Assembly: GCF_014649815.1 (NCBI RefSeq)
Contig: NZ_BMTT01000021.1
Location: 19,058 to 83,057 of the forward strand
From: Streptomyces mutabilis
Lineage (GTDB): Bacteria > Actinomycetota > Actinomycetes > Streptomycetales > Streptomycetaceae
Reading direction: 5' to 3'
Length of the DNA: 64,000 nucleotides
Shown: in pieces, positions 49,257-59,000 of the stretch
Numbering within the stretch: the stretch's first letter is position 1
Layout of the letters: every line of letters starts with the position of its first letter
Translations under genes and position numbers: made by a program
Notes under the pieces: generated by a model
What the model was told of the DNA's origin: nothing
The model's input: the letters and a program-made list of their open reading frames with translations, nothing else
Databases searched by the model: none

Positions 49257-50435
49257 TCACCAACGGACGGGCAGCTCGTGCAGGCCGAACAGGGTGCCGT
49301 CGTACTTGAACGGCAGGGCCGCGACGTCCGCGTCGATCGCGAGCGTCGGCACCCGGCGGAACAGCGTCTGGTAGACGATCTCCATCTCGGCGCGCACCAG
49401 GTTCTGCCCGAGGCACTGGTGCACGCCGTAGCCGAACGCGACGTGGTGGCGCGCGGCCCGGCCCGGGTCGAACTCGTCGGGCCGCTCGAAGCTGTCCAGG
49501 TCGTGGTTGGCGCCGGCGATGAGCGGGATGATGCCCTCCCCGGCCCTGACGAGCTGGCCGCCGATCTCCACGTCCTCGACCGCCACGCGCAGCGCGACCA
49601 GGTCCGCGACCGAGTGGTAGCGCAGCAGCTCGTCCACCGCGCGGTCGTCGCCGATCCACTGCGGGTTCGACAGCAGGGTCACCACGCCGAGCGCGATGTT
49701 GTTCGCGGTGGTCTCGTGCCCGGCGATCAGCAGCAGCATGATGACGCCGGTAAGCTCCTCCGGGGTCAGTACCGCGGACTCCAGCAGCCGGGAGATCAGG
49801 TCGTCGCCCGGCCGCTTCTGCTTGACCTTGATGAGCCTGCCGATGTAGCGCAGCAGCTCCTGGACGGCGGCGCTCCGCTCGTCCTCGGTGGTGGTCTTCA
49901 GGTTCACCAGCGTCTTGGTGCGCGACTCGAAGAACTCCCGGTCCACGAACGGCACGCCCAGCATCGTCGAGATCACCAGTGACGGCACCGGCAGCGCGAA
50001 CTCGGCGACCAGGTCGGCGGAGTCGCCGAGGGACAGCAGGTGGTCGACGCAGCGGTCCACGGTCTCCTGGATAAGCGGCCGCCACTCCCTGATGCGCCGC
50101 ACGCTGAACTCGGGGATCAGTGCCTTGCGGAACCTGCCGTGCTCCGGCGGGTCGATGCCGACGAACCAGCCGGGGATCTGCTCCTGCGTCGGCACACCGC
50201 CTGTCTTCGCGACGTTGGGGAAGCCCTCGCGCGCGGGGTTGGAGCTGATCCGGCGGTCGGTCAGCACGGTGCGCACGTCCTCGTGCCGCGACACCAGCCA
50301 CACGGGGCTGCCCGTCGGCAGCGTCGAGCGGATCAGACCGGGCCGTTTGCGGAAGTCGGCGTACTGACGCGGCGGGAAGGGTTCACCGGGCAGCCGTACG
50401 GGGAACTCCGTCGCTTCGGGTTCGGATAGCGTCAT
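49257..50435 (-). CDS. pimG: Cytochrome P450, C12-methyl oxidase (PimG type)
   Basis: A 392-residue soluble P450 predicted to oxidise the exocyclic methyl group set by module 8 to the carboxyl, as PimG, AmphN and NysN do. The ATG at 50435 has GGGA upstream; ATG 50450 (five residues longer) is possible. The long open frame further upstream is only read-through into the previous gene. Motifs: I-helix AGHETT with the usual acid-alcohol pair, K-helix ELLR, heme loop FGYGVHQCLG with Cys341, and the C-terminal half intact. It lies between the aminotransferase and the ferredoxin in one operon. Three successive oxidations are needed for the carboxyl; that assignment rests on family position and not on a diagnostic residue. 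Confidence 0.92.
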   Translation of the reverse strand: MTLSEPEATEFPVRLPGEPFPPRQYADFRKRPGLIRSTLPTGSPVWLVSRHEDVRTVLTDRRISSNPAREGFPNVAKTGGVPTQEQIPGWFVGIDPPEHGRFRKALIPEFSVRRIREWRPLIQETVDRCVDHLLSLGDSADLVAEFALPVPSLVISTMLGVPFVDREFFESRTKTLVNLKTTTEDERSAAVQELLRYIGRLIKVKQKRPGDDLISRLLESAVLTPEELTGVIMLLLIAGHETTANNIALGVVTLLSNPQWIGDDRAVDELLRYHSVADLVALRVAVEDVEIGGQLVRAGEGIIPLIAGANHDLDSFERPDEFDPGRAARHHVAFGYGVHQCLGQNLVRAEMEIVYQTLFRRVPTLAIDADVAALPFKYDGTLFGLHELPVRW

Positions 50436-50467
50436 GTGCACACGTCCCATCGGGATCGGGGCGCCGG

Positions 50468-51526
50468 TCAGCCGACGCCGTAGAAGGCACGGACCTGGCT
50501 GACGATGAATTCCTGGTCGCTCGCGGTCAGATCGGTGTAGGTCGGTAGGTACAAGCCGTCCAGACTGAACCGGGTGGCGTTGAGCGTCGGCCACACCGGG
50601 TCGCGGTACATGGGCTGCTGGCTCATGGGCTTGAAGAACACGCGGGTCTCGATGCCCTCGGCGGCCAGGTGCCGGCACAGCTCCTCGCGCCGCTCCGCCC
50701 GCAGGTCGTACAACCACAGCACGTCGCGCGGCGGCATCAGGGTGATCCCGTCGATGCCGGCCAGCCCCTCGTCATAACGGCGTTCGATCTCCTTGCGGGT
50801 GCCCAGGATCTCGTCGATCCGTTCCGCCTGTGCGAGCGCCACCGCACCCTGCAGCGCGGTCATCCGGAAGTTGTAGCCGATCTTCTTGTGCAGGTAACTG
50901 CGGTCCTTGGTGAACGCCATGGAGCGCAGGTGCGCCATCTGCCCGGCCAGCCGGGGGTCGTTGGTGAGGCAGACGCCGCCCTCCCCCGCGGTTATGATCT
51001 TGTTGGCGAACAGTGAGTAGCACGCGACGTCGCCGACCGGCATGATGCCGTGCGCCTCCGCGAAGTCCTCCACCACCCGCAGGTTGTACTCGAAGGCGAT
51101 GTCCATGATCTGGTCCATCGCGCAGCGCCGGCCGTCGACGTGCACCGGCATGATCGCTCTGGTGCTGGGTGTGATCTTCTCCTCGATCAGGTCCGGGTCG
51201 ATGTTCAGGTCGTCCCGGCAGTCCACGAACACCGGTGTGGCGCCGGTGTAGGTGACCGCCCACGCGGAGGCGACGAACGTCATCTCCGGCACGATGACCT
51301 CGTCACCGGGGCCGATGCCCAGGGCGCGCAGAGCAAGAGTGAGCGCCGCGGTGCCCGACGAGCACGCCACGCCGTGCGCCATGTCGTTGTACCGGGCGAA
51401 CGTCTCCTCGAAGCGCCGGACGTGGGCCCCGTGCGCGGAGATCCACCCGCTGTCGACCGCTTCGGTTACGTACGCCAGTTCGGCCCCTGTCATGCTCGGC
51501 CGGGAGACCGGGTACTTGATGTCCAT
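50468..51526 (-). CDS. pimC: GDP-3-keto-6-deoxymannose aminotransferase for mycosamine (PimC type)
   Basis: A PLP-dependent sugar aminotransferase of the DegT/DnrJ/EryC1/StrS family, 352 residues from ATG 51526, which has GAGGA at good spacing. It should convert the 3-keto sugar into GDP-mycosamine, the amino sugar of all pimaricin-type polyenes. Visible features are the N-terminal substrate segment (YPVSRPSMTGAEL, SGWISAHG), the PLP-phosphate region CSSGTAALTLAL, the cofactor-ring Asp in VVEDFAEAHG, and the internal aldimine Lys176 in NKIITAGEGG. Its start overlaps the stop of the glycosyltransferase gene by one base (TGATG), so the two are translationally coupled. The GDP-mannose 4,6-dehydratase (PimJ type) needed earlier in the sugar pathway is not in this window. 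Confidence 0.93.
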   Translation of the reverse strand: MDIKYPVSRPSMTGAELAYVTEAVDSGWISAHGAHVRRFEETFARYNDMAHGVACSSGTAALTLALRALGIGPGDEVIVPEMTFVASAWAVTYTGATPVFVDCRDDLNIDPDLIEEKITPSTRAIMPVHVDGRRCAMDQIMDIAFEYNLRVVEDFAEAHGIMPVGDVACYSLFANKIITAGEGGVCLTNDPRLAGQMAHLRSMAFTKDRSYLHKKIGYNFRMTALQGAVALAQAERIDEILGTRKEIERRYDEGLAGIDGITLMPPRDVLWLYDLRAERREELCRHLAAEGIETRVFFKPMSQQPMYRDPVWPTLNATRFSLDGLYLPTYTDLTASDQEFIVSQVRAFYGVG

Positions 51527-52932
51527 CAGGTCCTCGCTTGTTCGTTGGTGGCCGGATGACCGGTCAGGGCGGGCAGATTCAGCACCAGGTCCGTGGCGGC
51601 GGCCGCGCCGCCTGCCGCCCGCAGGAGTTCGCCGAAGTGGCGTGCGCGCTCGCCGAACGACGGCTCGTCCAGCACCCGGGTGATGGCCCGCTCGATGTCG
51701 TCGGCGCCGGCCCGGTGCGGATCGATCGTGAGGCTCACGCCGAAGTCCTGGCCGCGCACCGCTTGGTCGTGGCAGTCGACCCACAGCGGACGGACCACCA
51801 TCGGCTTCCCGAAATACAACCCCTCGTGGAAGCCGTTGCCGCCTCCGTGGGTGACGAACAGCTTCACGTTCGGATGCGCGAGCACGTCCAGCTGTGAGGG
51901 AACCCAGCTCTCTATGCGGACGTTCGCCGGTAGCGGCCCGTCGGGCAGCAGGTGCTGCTGGCCCTTCGGCAGCTTCCACAGGAAGTGGGTCCGATCGGCG
52001 AGCCTGCGAGCCACCTCCAGCACGTCCGAGACATGCGCGGCGGTCAGGCGTGTGGTCGTGCCGAGGCCGACGAACGCGACGGACTCGTGCTTCGACAGCC
52101 AGTCTCCGAGGCCGTCGTCGGGAGCCTGCGGCAGCGGTGGGATCAGTGCGCCCACCATCCGCATGTTGTCCGGCACCGTGAACGGGTAGTCCAGCTCGGC
52201 AAGCGAGGTGACCAGCACGAGGTCGGCCCGGTCGATCTTCGCCATGAAGCGACGCGCCACCGGGTCGATGCCGAGCTCCTCACGGGTGAGCTTGTCCTTC
52301 CTGAGCATCCGCATCATGGAGGGACGGAGGAAGATCCCCATGGTGCGCCACCGGAACAGCCGGTTCTCGATGCGCTGGCGCCGGGTCATGTTCACGGACA
52401 GGCCCGAGTGCGGCACCGGGAAGTCGGCGTTCGTGTACGCCTTGCCGAACGGGGTGTAGGAGGTGACGTAGTTGCTGGGCAGGAACGGCACCACCAGCAC
52501 GTACGGGATCTTGCGGGTGATCGCGATGTCAATGGCGTACGCGGTGAGGCTCTCAATGACCATCAGCGCGGGCTTTACTTCCTCGACGATCTCGAGGAGC
52601 CGCCTGTACTTGTCGACGTGCAGCGCCGGATCGTAGGTGTGGCGGATGATGGCGGCATGCGCGGCGAACCGCTTCGGGCCCGTCACCTTGGCGTAGACGT
52701 CCTCGTCCCACGTCAGGGCCGACAACTCCGGCACCACCTCGCCGAGTGAGGCGAACCGTACCGTCGACGCGTCGGCCAGCGCCTCGACATCGCCCCGGCG
52801 TTCCTCGTCGGTGGCGAACCACAGGTCCGGGACACCGCGCCGGGCGAACTCGCCCGCGATCGTCTGGACCGGGTTGAACAGACCGCTCTCGGGGAGGCTG
52901 ACGAACAGGATCGGCCGCGAGCTGGATGACAT
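51526..52932 (-). CDS. pimK: Polyene mycosaminyltransferase (PimK type)
   Basis: A GT-B fold glycosyltransferase of the GT1/UGT-like family, 468 residues from ATG 52932, which follows GAAAGG by 8 bases. An in-frame ATG 30 bases upstream lacks a site. It should attach GDP-mycosamine to the C15 hydroxyl of the macrolactone, as PimK, AmphDI and NysDI do. The N-terminal half begins with an acceptor-domain strand (RPILFVSLPESGLFNP). The C-terminal donor site is HGGGNGFHEGLYFGKPMVV, a clear nucleotide-sugar motif with the usual His and Glu. It is the first gene of the minus-strand operon glycosyltransferase-aminotransferase-P450-ferredoxin and is divergent from the starter PKS. Confidence 0.93.
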   Translation of the reverse strand: MSSSSRPILFVSLPESGLFNPVQTIAGEFARRGVPDLWFATDEERRGDVEALADASTVRFASLGEVVPELSALTWDEDVYAKVTGPKRFAAHAAIIRHTYDPALHVDKYRRLLEIVEEVKPALMVIESLTAYAIDIAITRKIPYVLVVPFLPSNYVTSYTPFGKAYTNADFPVPHSGLSVNMTRRQRIENRLFRWRTMGIFLRPSMMRMLRKDKLTREELGIDPVARRFMAKIDRADLVLVTSLAELDYPFTVPDNMRMVGALIPPLPQAPDDGLGDWLSKHESVAFVGLGTTTRLTAAHVSDVLEVARRLADRTHFLWKLPKGQQHLLPDGPLPANVRIESWVPSQLDVLAHPNVKLFVTHGGGNGFHEGLYFGKPMVVRPLWVDCHDQAVRGQDFGVSLTIDPHRAGADDIERAITRVLDEPSFGERARHFGELLRAAGGAAAATDLVLNLPALTGHPATNEQART

Positions 52933-53011
52933 GAGCAGCACCTTTCGGGCGGGCTTATCCACGGACGGGACCGGCGTGCGCCCCCGAGGTCCTATTCATC
53001 CCACCGCCGAC

Positions 53012-53027
53012 GGCCGGAATTCCCTAG
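53012..53027. promoter_or_regulatory. PAS-LuxR operator between glycosyltransferase and starter PKS genes
   Basis: GGCCGGAATTCCCTAG matches 13 of 16 positions of the PimM consensus, with the right half complete. It lies 80 bases upstream of the glycosyltransferase ATG and 126 before the starter PKS ATG. A weaker half-site (GTAGGGAAAA, from 53071) is closer to the PKS. The 220-base spacer has no gene and should hold both divergent promoters. Confidence 0.62.
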
Positions 53028-53152
53028 ATCGGCGACGGCCGCGCAGGCCACCTGCGCCGGTGCCGCACCTGTAGGGAAAAACGGGTTGGGCCGGCCATAC
53101 GCTCCACCGCTGAGTCCCTGTCGTACCTACCGGTCTGAGGTGGTCCCGCGTC

Positions 53153-56090
53153 ATGAGCGAAGCCGGCAACGAGAACCCGGAAGTGATCGACCCGGTGGTC
53201 ATCGTCGGTACCGCGTGCCGCCTTCCCGGCGGTATCGACTCGCCGGAGGAGCTGTGGCGCCTGCTGTGCGACGGTGAGGACGTCCTCGGCCCGTTCCCGA
53301 CGGACCGAGGCTGGGACCTCGACGCCCTGTACGACCCCGACCCGACCGCGCCGGGCCGGAGTTACGTGCGCGAGGGCGGATTCCTCGCCGGCGCCGCCGA
53401 GTTCGACGCCACGTTCTTCGGGATCTCACCCCGTGAGGCCGAGCCCATGCACCCGCAACAGAGGGTGCTGCTGGAGGTCGTGTGGGAGGCGCTGGAGCGC
53501 GCGGGTGTGGACCCGGCGACGCTGCGCTCCACCGCCACCGGCGTGTTCGTCGGCGCGGAAGCGCACGAGTACGGGCCGGGGCTGACCAACGCGCACGGCG
53601 CCGAGGGCCATCTGCACACGGGCACCGCGGGCAGCGTCGCCTCCGGCCGTATCGCTTACGAACTGGGCCTTCGCGGGCCCGTGCTCACCGTGGACACGGC
53701 CTCGTCCAGTTCGCTGGTCGCCCTGCACCTCGCGGTGCGGTCGATACGCGGCGGGGAATGCGCGCAGGCCATCGTCGGCGGCGTCACGGTCATGCCGACC
53801 CCGGCCGCCTTCGTCGCGTTCAGCCGGCAGCGCGCACTGTCGCCCGACGCGCGGCCGAAGCCCTTCGGCGCGGACGCGAACGGCACCGCGTGGAGCGAGG
53901 GCGCTGGCGTGCTGTTCGTGGAGCGCCTGTCTACGGCACGCGCCGCGGGGCACCAGGTGCTGGCCGTGGTGCGGGGCTCGGCGATCAACTCCGACGGCGC
54001 TTCGGCGGGACTCACCGCTCCGAGCGAGGAGGCGCAGCGCGAGGTCGTCGTCGCGGCACTCGCCGACGCGGGCCTGCGTCCGTCCGAGGTGGACGCCGTG
54101 GAGGCGCACGGCACCGGCACCCCGCTCGGCGACCCGATCGAAGCCCGGGCCCTCATCGCCACCTACGGACAGGACCGCGACCGGCCGTTGTACATGGGGT
54201 CGCTGAAGTCCAACCTGGGTCACACCCAGGCCGCGGCCGGTGTGCTCGGCGTGGTGAAGATGGTCGAGGCCCTGCGGCACGGCGTCCTGCCCGCCACCCT
54301 GCGCGCCGAACCGCCGACGCCGCACGTGGACTGGTCGTCCGGTGCGGTCGAGCTGCTGACGCGGCAGCGCGACTGGACGAGCGGAGACGCCCTGCGGCGG
54401 TGCGGCGTCTCGTCCTTCGGGTTCAGCGGCTCCAACGCCCATGTTCTGATGGAGGAGGCCCCGCCCGTGCCCGCCCCGGCGGAACGGGTCACCGAGCCGG
54501 CCCCGGCCGCGTTGCCGCTGGTGCTGTCGGCGCGCTCCGCGGCGGCGTTGCGCGGTCAGGCCGCCGGCCTGGTCGGGCTGGAGGCCGATCCGCGGGATCT
54601 CGGGCACTCGCTGGTGACGACGCGTTCGCTGTTCGAGCACCGGGCGGTGGTCGTCGACCGAGACGGGCTGGAGGTGTTCGCCCGGGGCGAGGCGACGCCC
54701 GCCGTCGTCCACGGTGTGGCGGACGTCGAGGGCCGGACCGTCTTCGTCTTCCCCGGCCAGGGCGCCCAGTGGGCCGGCATGGGTGCGCGGCTGCTGGACG
54801 AGTCGCCGGTGTTTGCGGAGCACATCAACGAATGCGCCGTGGCGCTGTCGGAGTTCACCGACTGGTCGCTGGTGGACGTGCTGCGGCAGGCCGAGGGCGC
54901 GCCGAGCCTCGATCGCGTGGACGTGGTGCAGCCGGTGTCCTTCGCGGTGATGGTGTCGCTGGCGGCGCTGTGGCGTGCGCGGGGTGTGCGTCCGGACGCG
55001 GTCGTCGGTCATTCGCAGGGTGAGATCGCCGCCGCCGTCGTCGCCGGAGCGCTGTCCCTGGAGGACGGTGCGCGGGTGGTCGCGCTGCGCAGCCAGGCCC
55101 TCGCCCGCCGGATCGCGGGCGAGGGCGTCATGATGTCGGTGCCGTTGCCGGTGGAGCGCGTCGAGCGGATGCTGCCCGCGGACGGGTCCGTGCAGATCGC
55201 GGTCGTCAACGGGCCGGCCTCGGTCGTCGTCGCCGGTGCGCCCGCCGCGCTGGAGACGCTGTTCGACACCTGGACCGCCGACGGGGTGCGGGTGCGGCGT
55301 ATCGACATCGACTACGCCTCGCACACGGCGCAGGTCGAGAAGATCCAGGAGGAACTGCTCGACCTGCTCGCACCGGTCCGGCCCCGCACCGCGGAGGTGC
55401 CGTTCTACTCGACGGTGACCGGCGAGTGGCTGGACACCGCGACGATGGACGGCGGCTACTGGTATCGGAACCTGCGCAGCACGGTGAACTTCGGACCCGC
55501 GATCGCCGCGCTGCTCGCCGAGGGACACCGCGCGTTCATCGAGTGCAGCCCGCACCCCGTGCTGCGCGTCGGTATCGCCGAGGCGGTCGAAGCGGCCGGC
55601 GTGCGGGCCGTCGTGACGGGCACGCTGCGCCGTGGCGAGGGCGGCCTGGACCGCGTGTACGCGTCGTTCGCCGAGGCGTTCGTGCGGGGTGTGCCGATGG
55701 ACTGGGCCGGCCTGTACGAGGGTGGCCGCCGGATCGACCTGCCCACGTACGCGTTCGACCGCCGCCGCTACTGGATGGCCGGTCCCGGTGCCACGGCCGC
55801 GCCCGTGCGCGAACCGGAGCCCGTCGCCGTCGCCGAGGTCCCGGCGCTCGATCGCGCGGCGCTCCTCGACACCGTCCGGGCGCAGGCCGCCACCGTGCTG
55901 GGGCACACGGACACGGCCGCGATCGACACCTCCCGTGAGTGGCGCGCCCTGGGCGTCGACTCGATCACCGCCGTCGACCTCCGTGAGCGGCTCGTCGCCG
56001 CACTCGGCACCGCCCTGCCCACCTCCGTCGTCTACGACCACCCGACGCCCGACCGGCTCGCCGACTTCCTGCACGCCTCCGCCACCGGCG
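53153..56090 (+). other. Loading module: KS(Ser)-AT(methylmalonyl)-ACP
   Basis: The KS keeps the family fold ([16 protein letters not shown]) but reads DTASSSS, with Ser184 for Cys. Such KS-S domains cannot condense and instead decarboxylate the malonyl-type group loaded by the AT. Polyene loading modules NysA and AmphA also carry one. The AT has GHSQGE and YASHTAQ, so methylmalonyl-CoA and a propionyl starter are expected. The ACP follows directly, with Ser937 in [10 protein letters not shown]. No DH or KR is present. Confidence 0.87.
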
Positions 56091-59000
56091 GGACCGAGGA
56101 TGCCACCGTCACCCCGGCCACCGCCGACGAGCCGATCGCGATCGTCGGCATGGCGTGCCGGTTCCCGGGCGGCATCGCCGGCCCCGAGGACCTGTGGCGG
56201 GTCGCCGCCGAGGGACGGTGCGTGGTCGGCGACTTCCCGACCGACCGCGGCTGGGACCTGGACGCGCTGTTCGCCCCCGGCCCCGACGGCACACCCGCCG
56301 TCGCCACCCGCTCCGGCGGCTTCCTGCCCGACGCGGCGGGTTTCGACGCCGAGTTCTTCGGCATCTCGCCGCGTGAGGCCAAGGCGATGGACCCTCAGCA
56401 GCGCCAGCTGCTGGAGACCTCGTGGGAGGCGCTGGAGCGCGCCGGGCTCGACCCGGCCTCCCTGCGCGGTACCCGGACCGGCGTGTTCGTCGGCACCTTC
56501 GGCGGCAGCTACGAAGCGTTGCTCGGCCGGCGTGACGACTCCCGCGGCTTCGTCATGACCGGTACGACACCGAGTGTCATGTCGGGCCGGACGGCGTACG
56601 TGCTCGGCCTGGAGGGCCCGGCGCTCACCGTCGACACCGCGTGTTCGTCCTCGCTGGTGGCGCTGCACCTGGCCGCACAGGCACTGCGGGCCGGGGAGTG
56701 CGGGCTCGCGCTCGCGGGCGGCGTGACCATCATGTCGACCCCCGACAACTTCGTGGAGTTCACGCGGCAGGGCGGCCTGGCCGCCGACGGCCGGTGCAAG
56801 TCGTTCTCCGACGCCGCCGACGGCACCGGCTGGTCCGAGGGCGTCGGCGTGCTCGTACTGGAGCGGCTCTCCGCCGCCCGCGCGAACGGACACCGGGTAC
56901 TCGCCGTCGTCCGTGGCTCGGCCGTCAACCAGGACGGCGCCTCCAACGGCCTCACCGCACCGAACGGGCCCTCGCAGCAGCGGGTGATCCGTGCCGCGCT
57001 GGCCAACGCGGGCCTGCGCCCGTCCGACGTGGACGCGGTCGAGGCACACGGCACCGGTACCAGGCTCGGCGACCCGATCGAGGCCGAGGCCCTGCTGGCG
57101 GCGTACGGCCGGGACCGGGAGACGCCGCTGCTGCTCGGCTCCCTGAAGTCCAACATCGGCCACACACAGGCCGCCGCGGGTATCGCGGGCGTCATCAAGA
57201 TGGTGCAGGCCATGCAGCACGGCATGCTGCCGCGGACCCTGCACGTCGAACAGCCGTCGTCGCACGTGGACTGGTCGGCGGGTGCGGTGGACCTGCTCAC
57301 CGAGGCCACACCGTGGCCCGACACGGACCGCCCGAGACGGGCTGCGGTCTCGTCGTTCGGCATCTCCGGCACGAACGCCCACGTCGTCCTGGAGCAGGTC
57401 GCCCAGCCGGAGCCCGAGCCCGAGACGAACGGCGTCCTGGTCCCGTGGGTGGTGTCGGCGCCCACGCCGGAGGCACTGCGCGCGCAGGCGGCGCGGGTCG
57501 CGACCGCGTCCGGCGGTGCGGCCGACGTGGCGCGGTCCCTGGTCGGCACCCGCACGCACTTCGCCCACCGCCTCGCCGTGACCGGCCGGGATGGCGACAC
57601 CCTGCGGGCCATGCTGGCCGGCCCGGCCGGCGCGGTCCAGGGCTCGGTCGTCCCGGGCAAGCTGGGCGTGCTGTTCACCGGCCAGGGCGCGCAGCGCCTC
57701 GGTATGGGACGCGGCCTGTACGAGCGGTTCCCCGCGTTCGCCACGGCGTACGACGAGGTCGTCGCGGCACTGGGCACCGAGGTCCGGGATGTCATGTGGG
57801 GCGAGGACGCGGCGGAGCTCGACCGCACCCGCCGGACGCAGCCCGCGCTCTTCGCGCTGGAGGTCGCCCTGTACCGGCTCGTTCAGTCGTGGGGCGTAGA
57901 GCCGGACATGGTCGGCGGTCACTCGGTCGGCGAGATCGCCGCCGCGCATGTCGCCGGAGTGCTCTCGCTGGCCGACGCGGCCACGCTCGTCCTCACCCGG
58001 GCCGGCCTGATGGGGGCCCTGCCCGAGGGCGGGGCGATGCTCGCCGTCGAGGCGACCGTGGGCGAAGTCTGCCCGCTGCTGGTGGAGGGAGTGTCCATCG
58101 CGGCCGTGAACGGGCCGACGTCGGTCGTGGTGGCCGGTGTCGGCGAGGTGGTCGCGAAGATCCGCGACACCTTCACCGAACAGGGCCGCCGCACGAAGCT
58201 GCTGCCGGTCTCCCACGCCTACCACTCGCCGCTCATGGACCCGATGCTGGCCGAATTCGGCGAGACGCTGGAGGACCTGACGTTCCAGGAGCCGCGCATC
58301 CCGTTCGTGTCGGCGCTCACCGGACGGATCGACGCACCGGACAGCGGCATCTACTGGGTGCAGCACGTACGGCAACCGGTGCTGTTCACGGACGCCGTCC
58401 GGGCGATGGCCGACGCAGGTGTCCGCACCGTGCTCGAACTCGGACCGGACGGGACGCTCAGCGCCCTGGTGCCCGACGCCGTCGGCGACGCCGACATCCG
58501 GGCGATCCCGCTGCTGCGCCGTGACCGGCCCGAGGAGGACCGGGCCGTCACCGCGCTGACGGAGCTGTACGTGCGCGGCACGGAGGTGGACTGGGCGGCC
58601 TTCCTCGCGGACACGGGAGCGCACACCGTGACCCTTCCCACCTACGCGTTCCGCCATCAGCGGTTCTGGCCGGACGACGGCGAGACCGGTGACGTCACCG
58701 GCGCGGGTCTCGAACAGGCAGGCCACCCGCTGCTCGGCGCGGTCGTCCGGCTGGCGGACGGCGACGGCGTGCTGCTCACCGGCCGGCTGTCCGCCACCGC
58801 GCAACCCTGGCTGGCGGACCACGTGGTCGGCGGCCGGATCCTGTTCCCGGGCACGGGCTTCGTGGAGTTGGCGCTGCGCGCCGGCGACGAGGCCGGCTGC
58901 GGACGGCTGGACGAGCTGACGCTGGCCGTGCCGCTGGTGCTGCCCGCGCGCGGCTCGGTCCCCGTACAGGTCGCGGTCGGTGCGGCCGAGGACGGCCGCC

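Noticed and set aside
50436-50717. Longer start for the PimG-type P450 (open frame begins at 50717)
   Set aside because: The extra residues overlap the aminotransferase coding region in another frame, and P450 similarity begins near the ATG at 50435.
53153-55000. Reading the first KS of the starter PKS as an ordinary extension KS
   Set aside because: The active-site Cys is replaced by Ser and no N-terminal docking helix is present, which fits a loading KS.
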